Origin: an uncultured bacterium
GTDB lineage: Bacteria; Myxococcota_A; Bradymonadia; UBA7976; VGTA01
DNA: 64,000 bases
Assembly (NCBI GenBank): GCA_943788935.1
Contig: CALSSE010000013.1
Span: forward strand, 1-64,000
Direction of reading: 5' to 3'
Part shown: positions 57,055 to 64,000 of the stretch, in pieces
How the letters are laid out: each line of letters starts with the position of its first letter
Numbering within the stretch: the stretch's first letter is position 1
The notes under the pieces: model-generated
Databases searched by the model: none
Told to the model about the DNA's origin: nothing
Seen by the model: the letters and a program-made list of their open reading frames with translations, nothing else
Position numbers and translations under genes: made by a program

Positions 57055-57981
57055 ATGCCTTGGCAGAGCCTAAAGAAGAGCCTTCAAACTGTAGGTGATA
57101 AAATAGAGGAAGGAGTGAAGAGGGCTCCTACTCTCACTCCCCCTCCTGTCAAAGAGTGGGTCGGTGCGGCGATTGACCAGACGAAAGAGACTCTGACTGA
57201 GGCGAGAGACATAGTGACCGAGACGAGAGATAAAGTGACTGAGGTCTCTGGCGCTCTGTCTCAGAGTGTTCAAGAGCACACCCAACACGCTCGTGTTCAA
57301 CTCAATAAGGTAGGAGGTCAGCTCCATGACGGTGTGAGCGCAACCCATCAGGGGATTCAGCAGGTTGCGAACAGCGTGAATACCGGGGTCGCCGATATGA
57401 TCGATCAAGTCGCGGGAGAGAAGGCTCAGCCGCTGACAGACTTTATTCGAGAAGATGGTGTACAGACCATCACCGGCCTAGCGTTTACCCCTATCTATAT
57501 AGCCCAAAGAGGTGTGATCGGCTATGAGGCGTACCAGGACTTTGATCGTGGTGACATTACGCTAGGAGAGCTCGTGGTTCAGGTCTTAGCTCCGACGGCG
57601 CGTACCGCTAAGACCTTCCTTGAAGATCCCGAAAACCAAGAGACGATCTCCAAGTTTGTGGGCACCGTCATCCCTGAAAAAATCCAAAATGAGTATTTGA
57701 TGAAGCTCTCCACCGCCGGTGAGACCGTAGGAGGCTTGATCCCTCAGACCCCTCAAGATCACATTAACTCCTTACTGTCATATCGAAAACCTTCGCCGTC
57801 AACAGTGGAAGAAGCCGGGGTCAGTGAAGGAGAGGTTCTAGCAGAGAACACCACTGAGAACACCACTGAGAACACCACTGAGAACACCACTGAGAACACC
57901 ACTGAGAACACCACTGAGAACACCACTGAGAACACCACTGAGAACACCACTGAGAACACCACTGAGAACACTGCAGACTAA
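57055..57981 (+). CDS. helical protein with ENTT-repeat tail
   Basis: The start follows GAGGAG. Residues ~1-110 form long amphipathic helices ([46 protein letters not shown]), resembling phasin or apolipoprotein-like helices. Residues ~125-250 include a hydrophobic segment ([20 protein letters not shown]). The C-terminus is ten ENTT repeats of 12 bp, with many N-x-T sequons. No signal peptide is evident. Function unknown; a granule- or membrane-surface protein is possible. Confidence 0.6.
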   Translation: MPWQSLKKSLQTVGDKIEEGVKRAPTLTPPPVKEWVGAAIDQTKETLTEARDIVTETRDKVTEVSGALSQSVQEHTQHARVQLNKVGGQLHDGVSATHQGIQQVANSVNTGVADMIDQVAGEKAQPLTDFIREDGVQTITGLAFTPIYIAQRGVIGYEAYQDFDRGDITLGELVVQVLAPTARTAKTFLEDPENQETISKFVGTVIPEKIQNEYLMKLSTAGETVGGLIPQTPQDHINSLLSYRKPSPSTVEEAGVSEGEVLAENTTENTTENTTENTTENTTENTTENTTENTTENTTENTTENTAD

Positions 57982-58008
57982 GGCATCTAAGTCAGACCTG
58001 ATATTGAC

Positions 58009-58461
58009 TCAGACTTGATATTGACCAGGGAGTCCGCTGAGGAAGCTCTCTTTCCAGTGATATCCATTTAGTAAGCTCTCATCTCGGTCTCCCATGATCA
58101 GTCGCGCCATGAATAACGCCTCCACTGAAGCGAGGCCATTAGAAGGGTCACTATCATCGGATGAGACTCTAGGATAGGCGGTCATGATCTCTTTAGGCAA
58201 CGATCTATAAACAGGGTCACCGGTCACGCAAGCCTCAAGCTGGGGTAGGAGACGCCAAGTGGCATCGAGCAAGAGCAGAGGCCCTCGATCTTCTGCACTG
58301 AGGAGCGGAGCGCTCACCGAGAGGATGATGTAACCTGTCGCATTATATTCTACACCTGGAGCCGTGTAGAAGTCGATCTCAGAACGATGTTCAAGAGGAG
58401 TGAGAGAGCACTTCTTAAAATTCTCTTTTCGATGCCGCAGCACAGTCGTCTTGATACTCAA
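58009..58461 (-). CDS. Tsr3-like aminocarboxypropyl-transferase family protein
   Basis: Tsr3 adds a 3-amino-3-carboxypropyl group to rRNA in eukaryotes and archaea; bacterial homologues are little studied. The 150-residue protein keeps family blocks: [56 protein letters not shown], and [12 protein letters not shown]. It is a little shorter than archaeal members. The adjacent lipoprotein gene on the same strand gives no clue. The call rests on recalled motif order. Confidence 0.7.
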   Translation of the reverse strand: MSIKTTVLRHRKENFKKCSLTPLEHRSEIDFYTAPGVEYNATGYIILSVSAPLLSAEDRGPLLLLDATWRLLPQLEACVTGDPVYRSLPKEIMTAYPRVSSDDSDPSNGLASVEALFMARLIMGDRDESLLNGYHWKESFLSGLPGQYQV

Positions 58462-58512
58462 AGATAAGCCCTTGTCAAAGATAAGTCTCTGCGACTCCTC
58501 ATAACTTCTTCA

Positions 58513-59163
58513 TTAGTCCTCGTATGGAGAGCATCGATTAGTCTCATCACATTCATAGCCGGGGTCGCAGCCGTCAGCGCAGAGCGCTGGTAAACAGTTG
58601 TTAGAGACATGGCACTCCAAGGAGAAGCCTGGAGGACAATCAGGCGCAGAGGGCTGACCTGAGGCTGGTGGATTGTACCCACAGGTTGGAGTGCAAAAAT
58701 TACCACTTGGCCAGCCTAAGCAGGAGAGACCCTCAGCGCACTCATCACCATCGCAGGTCTCTCGGATTTGTAGACCGGGCGGGGGTAAGTCCATATCGAT
58801 TGTCATATCGGGCTCGAGCATCATGTCTAGCTCAAGGCTCTCCATATCGAGATCAATCCCTTGATCCTCGACGCTTACATCTCCTAGATCAGCGAGCCCC
58901 TCCATATCTTCAACCCTCATATCATCAAGTCCCTCATCTAAAGAAGACGGCATCATATCAACCATCATATCAAGACGATCAGGACCCTCATCCTCTACTG
59001 ATGACTCCATATCTATCATAGCATCTTGGCCTGGAGTGGGGACTTCTACATCAGGCATCACTTCTTGATCAGGAGCCTCTGAACCACTCATGCTTGGAGC
59101 TGTGCCGTCAGCACAAGCGAGGTTTACACAGGATAGCGCCAAAAACAAATATAAGTATTTCAT
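58513..59163 (-). CDS. lipoprotein with Asp/Glu/Met-rich linker and Cys-rich tail
   Basis: The start at 59163 (MKYLYLFLALSCVNLACAD) has lipobox VNLAC. An extended linker of DM and DE dipeptides (VDMMPSSLDEGLDDMRVED) follows. The last ~80 residues carry 11 cysteines: CDGDECAEGLSCLGWPSG, CTPTCGYNPPASG, and LCADGCDPGYECDETNRC. This pattern is frequent in secreted proteins of myxococcal relatives. No enzymatic domain was recognised. Confidence 0.7.
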   Translation of the reverse strand: MKYLYLFLALSCVNLACADGTAPSMSGSEAPDQEVMPDVEVPTPGQDAMIDMESSVEDEGPDRLDMMVDMMPSSLDEGLDDMRVEDMEGLADLGDVSVEDQGIDLDMESLELDMMLEPDMTIDMDLPPPGLQIRETCDGDECAEGLSCLGWPSGNFCTPTCGYNPPASGQPSAPDCPPGFSLECHVSNNCLPALCADGCDPGYECDETNRCSPYED

Positions 59164-59286
59164 GTAGATACCCCGATGTTGAGTCTTGATCTTCCAATAG
59201 AGCACCCCACGCTATAGAGAGCAACACTAATTATAATCCTCGCCATGTCATTGGCGATTAGCTCATCGTATGACTTGATCTAGTGT

Positions 59287-60861
59287 CTAGCGAATATAAA
59301 TCGGGTTACTGTAGATCCAGATCGTTGGCCTGAGTAAGAGCTCAGCTAATGAGCCGAGTTCTGAGATTAGATGAAGAGGTGTTTGCGACACCTCTACCCG
59401 ATAGGCACCCGGTTGATCTACATCCAACGAGATGAGGTTAAGCTCACTTGATTCGATCAATAGAACCTTATCTATCTCTTCACTCGGTTGAGCGTTTTCC
59501 CCTCGTTTACTGATCCTATACACCCGAACGCTGATCTCGCTATTCGGAGGGATATGAGGTGGCTGAAAATGAACTGTCAACCCCTCCTGAAAGGGGAGTT
59601 CACTGCCCATCTCATATCTAGAGTTGCTCTGATCAGTGACATAAAAGTCAATCCCTTCTGGCTCTCCCAATAGGTGAAAAACAGAGTACAGTCGACCCGC
59701 TAATAGAGCCTCTCTGAGACCCTCTAGTGACCGTTCTTCTAAGAGGACATAATTGGCAAACCAGCGCGTCAAGCGACGATAAGAGTCTAAGCGCTCGCCA
59801 TCATAGGTCTGAAAGAGACGGGGCGGTAGATTCTGATGGATGTCGCTCCCCGCGAAGCCGAGAGCTCTCGTATGGGGGATAAACTGATCCCAAATAGAGA
59901 GGGCCCACCGGTTGGCTCTCAAGATGGCGAGCAGCGATAAATCGGGATGAGGGCCCTCCACACCCGCGCTCAACACCGTAGTTAGGTCGGGGAGCACCTC
60001 TCTTAGCTGCTCACTCCTCGGGTTAACGTTGGCATGTAAATTGTAGATCTCAAATCCATCTAAGCCTAAAGGCCACAGCTCTTCAAAGCTCCTCTGCTCA
60101 GTATGAGCGTGGAGAACAATCGCGCCCGCCTCTCGGAGACCACGAACCGACTCGGGGGCTCTCGTCCCGTGCCAAGTCTGATCCTCTGGTCGTCGCCGAA
60201 ACATCACTGGCATTAAGGCGCTCTCGGTCCCTGGCGCTATAAGCACCTCATGACTATCGCTACATTTCAACCGATTCCCGACCACTCTCCCCGTGGAGTC
60301 ATAAATTAGCTGATCACCTGACTCTGAGTGATGAAGCGTTGCCTCCGTAAAATCTACCTCCATGAAGCTCACTGGATGATCGGTGAGGAGCATAAAGTCT
60401 AATTTCGAAGAACACACAGCCTCTCGTAGATCTTGAAGACAGGGTAGGTTGGGCTCCCCATTGGGTTTTGGATCACCATCACAAGCGTCATGGCTATGGA
60501 CGCTGTGCATGTGGATGAGTCCTCTCCCCCAAGTGAAAGAGTGAGGTTGAACTAAGCGTGAGGTCGCTGGTGGTTCAGGGCGCGAGATATGCGTATTAAG
60601 CATCATATCTGCCTCAACCTCCAAGTCGGTAATGAGAGCGAATTCTCCTTGATCGGCGACATTTAGATCTAAGTCTAGAGCTGCGCCACTCATATCATCT
60701 AACGAGCCATCAAGGGAGGGAGAACTCCGATCTACATCGACGACCACTGTCTGATCTAAATCGTTAACCGCAGCGGTCGGCTCATGATCACATGCCACGA
60801 GAAAGAAACATACGAGAGAAAAGCACACGAGAGAGACACGCATCAAGATCGTCTTACTCAT
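59287..60861 (-). CDS. PHP-domain lipoprotein (metallophosphoesterase-like)
   Basis: The signal peptide ends at lipobox FLVAC near residue 24. A long Asp-rich linker follows. From about residue 115 it has PHP-type metal motifs: IHMHSVHSHDACDGD (His cluster), MLLTDHPVSFMEVDF, IVLHAHTEQRSFEEL and GFAGSDIHQNLPP. These fit a three-metal phosphoesterase core, as in PHP proteins related to histidinol phosphatase. It should act on the cell surface or in the periplasm. The substrate is unknown. Confidence 0.75.
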   Translation of the reverse strand: MSKTILMRVSLVCFSLVCFFLVACDHEPTAAVNDLDQTVVVDVDRSSPSLDGSLDDMSGAALDLDLNVADQGEFALITDLEVEADMMLNTHISRPEPPATSRLVQPHSFTWGRGLIHMHSVHSHDACDGDPKPNGEPNLPCLQDLREAVCSSKLDFMLLTDHPVSFMEVDFTEATLHHSESGDQLIYDSTGRVVGNRLKCSDSHEVLIAPGTESALMPVMFRRRPEDQTWHGTRAPESVRGLREAGAIVLHAHTEQRSFEELWPLGLDGFEIYNLHANVNPRSEQLREVLPDLTTVLSAGVEGPHPDLSLLAILRANRWALSIWDQFIPHTRALGFAGSDIHQNLPPRLFQTYDGERLDSYRRLTRWFANYVLLEERSLEGLREALLAGRLYSVFHLLGEPEGIDFYVTDQSNSRYEMGSELPFQEGLTVHFQPPHIPPNSEISVRVYRISKRGENAQPSEEIDKVLLIESSELNLISLDVDQPGAYRVEVSQTPLHLISELGSLAELLLRPTIWIYSNPIYIR

Positions 60862-61254
60862 AAGTCACCTTTTCATCTCAGTGACCTCTTCATCTCAATG
60901 ATTAGGACACCTGTTTTTGAACCAATAATACTAAGCCAACAATAGCTGTTTTGATGCTAGAATACCTTAATAATTTAATACGTAGAAGGGCGTTTGGAGA
61001 TCATATCAAAAAGATAGATCCCCTTAACAAACTCCTCTTTTGATTCATCTCAAGAGTGACCTTCAGCGTCTGTATCTCAAGAAAAGCTGACCTGTCTCTA
61101 TAATATTTTACAAGAGCATTACTCTTGATCATCACCTCCGTCATCGTGAATGATAGATGCGAACCACTCACGAGTCTCCCTCAGATGCACTCTCAAGATA
61201 CACTCTCAAGATACACTCTTGCTAGTTATTTGATCACTGATCGATTGGCTAAAT
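60862..61254. repeat. 393-bp spacer with 13-bp repeats
   Basis: CACTCTCAAGATA occurs twice in tandem at 61188-61213, and a third partial copy runs to about 61219. They sit about 40 bp before the potassium channel gene. No gene was found. Confidence 0.7.
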
Positions 61255-62070
61255 ATGTTTAAGCAGATGTTTAAGGACACCTATCATGACCTACTAATGA
61301 GCAGTTGGTTGTTTTTCTTCTTTCTTATTTTTAGCTCATACATTGTGCTTAATATCTGTTTTGGTCTCGTCTTCGCTCTCTTCCCCTATAGCTTTGTGAT
61401 TCCCGGCCACCTTGCAGACTACCCTCCATTCGTCGCTGGCTTCTTTATGAGTATCCAGACCGTGAGCACCATAGGGTACGGGGGGATGTTACCTAATCAT
61501 ATCTTTGGTGAGATCATCATGGCGGTTGAGTCATTGATCGGTCTTCTATTTACCGCAGTGTCTACGGGACTCACCTTCGCTCGACTCTCTCAGCCCTCAG
61601 CTCAGATCCTGTTCGCAGACATTTTCCTCCACACCGAGACTGATCAAGGACCCGCTTTGGTGTTTCGAATCGCCAACGCAAGAGGGAATGACATTATCAA
61701 TGCCAAAGCGACACTGAGCGTACTCACTCTCAATCAGAAGAGTGGTAATCTCAATATGGTTGGTCTTCATGACTTGCAGCTGAAGAGAGACCAGAGCCCG
61801 ACATTTTACCTCAATTGGGTGCTCGTCCATGACCTCGATGAAGCTAGCCCTCTATCCGGCTACTCTTCTCAAGAGATTTTAGCACCGGACATGATCTACA
61901 TCCTCAATATCTTCGGTCATGACAGCAGCTTTAATCAGACCGTATTTCAATACCGTAGGTATCGTGGGATCGATGGACGAAGTAATCGATACTTTGAGGA
62001 TATGATCTTCTCTACCGAGGAAGGTCAGACCATGATCCGCTTAGAGAACTTAAGCGAGCTTAAGAAATAA
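61255..62070 (+). CDS. inward-rectifier-type (KirBac-like) potassium channel
   Basis: The 271-residue protein has two membrane segments (LFFFFLIFSSYIVLNICF; FGEIIMAVESLIGLLFTAV) with a pore helix and the TIGYG selectivity filter at 72-76. The C-terminal ~150 residues form the cytoplasmic Kir beta-sandwich: ALVFRIANARGNDIINAKAT, FYLNWVLVHDLDEASPLSGY and DMIYILNIFGHDSSFNQTVF. This length and order match KirBac channels. It ends one base before the convergent lipoprotein gene. Confidence 0.9.
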   Translation: MFKQMFKDTYHDLLMSSWLFFFFLIFSSYIVLNICFGLVFALFPYSFVIPGHLADYPPFVAGFFMSIQTVSTIGYGGMLPNHIFGEIIMAVESLIGLLFTAVSTGLTFARLSQPSAQILFADIFLHTETDQGPALVFRIANARGNDIINAKATLSVLTLNQKSGNLNMVGLHDLQLKRDQSPTFYLNWVLVHDLDEASPLSGYSSQEILAPDMIYILNIFGHDSSFNQTVFQYRRYRGIDGRSNRYFEDMIFSTEEGQTMIRLENLSELKK

Positions 62071-62071
62071 T

Positions 62072-63814
62072 TCAGAACATAGAGAGCGTCTGAGTCACGG
62101 TCAGGGTGTAGGTATTCTCTACAATGTCCATATACCCATAAATACCGATGTAATATGTGCCCGGAGCGAGGTTTAAAGCGGAGATCTGCTCTTCATTACC
62201 GATGGATTGAGACTCCTCAATCAGCACATCGCCCTCCATTAAATAGAGGTCAATATCCCCTGATAAGTCCATGAAGTCGACAGTGATTGATAGGTCGGTC
62301 CTCTCGGTGAAGGTCACTTCGAAGAGATCTAGATCTTGGAGGCAAATTGACCCCTCGATCGGATCTTCATTGATGATCGTCGTCGCTGTCTCTGCAGAGT
62401 TATTAGGCTCATAATCATCCTCAACACATACAGTCGGGTCAGTTGGGTCGGTCGGGTCGGTCGGATCAGTCGGATCAGTCGGATCAGTCGGGTCAGTCGG
62501 ATCTTCCTGAGCAACGCAGAGGTCATTAGTACATTCAAAGCCACTCTCACATCCCCAAGATGCTTCACCAAAACCATTACACTCCACATTTAAATCCCCG
62601 ACCTCAACCGCTAGAGCATAGCGGTTTTGGGCGATGGACCCATTAGCGGAAGAAACTCTCAGATATGCATTTTGTCCCGACATACTCTTAGGGATATTAA
62701 TCACCTCCGGAGAGCTTTGGGTATCTGACTCATAGACAGGGTTCAAAAAGTCTTCATCGGTATACCATCCGATCATCAGCGCCCCTGAGCCAGGAGAAGA
62801 GTATAAAGAGACTCTAGCGGCCGTATCGAGAGGAAGGGTGATCACGTACCAATCGGTGTCAGCTACACAAATACTGAGGTCATCAACACGTTGCGTCTCA
62901 GCGGTCAATGGAGTGGCGTTGAGCGCCAAGTTATTGGTGAACCCTAACTCGAACTGATCATTACCACACAGATAAGGCTCACAGATGAGCGTCTGTGGAT
63001 TACAGGTATTTAGCGCCGGGCACTCGATATCAGAGCAAGGGTAATCAAAGAGGCATTCACCCGCCTCACACACCCAGCCGTCGGTACAGGTGACCTCTAA
63101 GCATGGGTCCACACAGTCTCCAGTGCTTGAATCACAGTTTAGACCTTCATCACAGGTCGTCTCAGCGCACAGGTCAACGCATGCTCCTGTCTGTGCTTCG
63201 CAGACTAGTCCCTCATCACATTGAACCCCGTCACAGTTGGCGAGACATTGTCCATTCAGGGGATCACACCGCTCGGTCTCTGCGCAGGTCACGAGATCAC
63301 ACAGCTGGACACATGTCCCCTCTTCACAAGTAGAGCCTGTCTCACAGAGCATATCTGCGCAAGGGTCTACACAAGCGCCTGTCATCGGATCACAGCTAGC
63401 GCCTGACCCGCAACTCACTTGATCGCATAAATCCTCTTGACGATCATCTTCTTGACAGTCTACGCCTAGCAGCTGTGGGAGCTCGCTCTCGCTCTCAGCG
63501 CATGTCGAGCCGCTGAGGCTATTGATCTGGGGGGCTCCTTCACCCTGACAGAGAGAATTACAGCTTGAACGAGCATCACTTAAGATGCGCTCTGAGCATT
63601 CGAGTGTCCAACCGCATTCTAATAAGACCTCGCAGACCGCTTGACAGCCCATCACGTTGGACATATCCGCTTCCATAGGCTCAATCATCTCATCTCCAGC
63701 CATGGGGTCGGTCATGATGGTTACTAGCGGGTTAGAACCTGATTCATCATCACAGCCGATCAAGGGGATCATCAAACAGATGATGAGGAGGGTTAATCTA
63801 TGTTGAACAGTCAT
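62072..63814 (-). CDS. cysteine-rich lipoprotein with DPT repeats and pre-peptidase C-terminal domain
   Basis: The signal peptide ends at lipobox PLIGC. The first ~290 residues hold eight or more Cys-rich blocks of the type CDEGLVCEAQTGACVDLC, similar to EGF- or Dickkopf-like disulfide modules. A DPT-repeat linker of about eight 9-bp units follows. The last ~110 residues have DYEPNNSAETATTI, DLDLFEVTF, DIDLYLMEGDVLIEES and APGTYYIGIYGY, characteristic of the pre-peptidase C-terminal domain, which aids secretion and surface attachment. It ends convergent with the potassium channel gene. Confidence 0.8.
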   Translation of the reverse strand: MTVQHRLTLLIICLMIPLIGCDDESGSNPLVTIMTDPMAGDEMIEPMEADMSNVMGCQAVCEVLLECGWTLECSERILSDARSSCNSLCQGEGAPQINSLSGSTCAESESELPQLLGVDCQEDDRQEDLCDQVSCGSGASCDPMTGACVDPCADMLCETGSTCEEGTCVQLCDLVTCAETERCDPLNGQCLANCDGVQCDEGLVCEAQTGACVDLCAETTCDEGLNCDSSTGDCVDPCLEVTCTDGWVCEAGECLFDYPCSDIECPALNTCNPQTLICEPYLCGNDQFELGFTNNLALNATPLTAETQRVDDLSICVADTDWYVITLPLDTAARVSLYSSPGSGALMIGWYTDEDFLNPVYESDTQSSPEVINIPKSMSGQNAYLRVSSANGSIAQNRYALAVEVGDLNVECNGFGEASWGCESGFECTNDLCVAQEDPTDPTDPTDPTDPTDPTDPTDPTVCVEDDYEPNNSAETATTIINEDPIEGSICLQDLDLFEVTFTERTDLSITVDFMDLSGDIDLYLMEGDVLIEESQSIGNEEQISALNLAPGTYYIGIYGYMDIVENTYTLTVTQTLSMF

Positions 63815-64000
63815 CTTCGGCGCTCACTTTAACTAATATGTCGGTGGGGAGGGGGAATTCTTAAGCCTTAAGCATTTGGAATATAAGCTATAATAAGAGT
63901 GCTGTTTACATGACTTGCCCAACCAAACGCGCAGACCTTATGCCTTAAGTCGACGCTAAGCGCAAAGGAGTAATGACACATATTTAAGAGGCGCCTATTT

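Noticed and set aside
57846..57965. N-glycosylation array in the ENTT tail
   Set aside because: Sequons alone do not imply glycosylation in a protein without a signal peptide.

Overview
The window comes from a Gram-negative bacterium. It encodes many signal-peptidase-II lipoproteins, outer-membrane barrels, an RND exporter and a Ser/Thr kinase fused to a formylglycine-generating-enzyme (FGE) domain. The cysteine-rich lipoproteins, the DxDGDG calcium-type repeats, the kinase-FGE fusion and a C-factor-like short-chain dehydrogenase suggest Myxococcota or a relative such as Bradymonadia. This placement is inferred from gene style; no rRNA or tRNA gene was seen.

Layout. (1) 0-6.4 kb: an alpha/beta hydrolase tail, a DegT-type aminotransferase, and a convergent three-gene operon (ATP-grasp ligase, GT-B/CgeB-like protein, PhyH-type dioxygenase) that looks like a small biosynthetic locus. 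IS5-like scraps and a truncated phenylalanine hydroxylase lie between them. (2) 6.4-17 kb: mostly gene debris. It holds a ~385-bp inverted pair of integrase fragments around a frameshifted lipoprotein gene, a LysR/transposase chimera, an IS6-like stump, LRR, TonB-receptor, SDR and Ig-like fragments. Only a GFA-family protein and the 917-residue kinase-FGE protein look intact. (3) 17-24 kb: a frameshifted lipoprotein, an Ntn amide hydrolase, and a McrB/LlaJI-like restriction pair whose nuclease is frameshifted in a G tract; then a hairpin-rich spacer. (4) 24-30 kb: an FTR1 iron permease beside a His-rich outer-membrane protein, an IS3-family element with a nonsense mutation, and a lipoprotein with about twelve near-identical 66-bp repeats. 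(5) 30-38 kb: an exported PD-(D/E)XK-like nuclease coupled to a glycine-rich membrane protein, a GNAT enzyme, two Hsp20 proteins, a C-factor-like SDR, and a WD40-like lipoprotein. (6) 38-49 kb: a LolA-like protein, barrel and RND exporter set, and the opposing SGNH, carbamoyltransferase and 54-residue membrane-protein operon. (7) 49-64 kb: secreted lipoproteins, an OB-fold/NAD-binding pair, a tandem FKBP isomerase, a Tsr3-like protein, a PHP-domain lipoprotein and a Kir-type potassium channel.

Two themes run through the window. Short tandem repeats are everywhere. Inside genes the units are multiples of three (9, 12, 15, 66 bp); between genes they are often 7, 8, 13, 17 or 20 bp. Three separate genes are also broken at runs of 5-7 C or G and would be restored by a one-base change. 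Phase variation or assembly error would both explain this, and sequence alone cannot decide.
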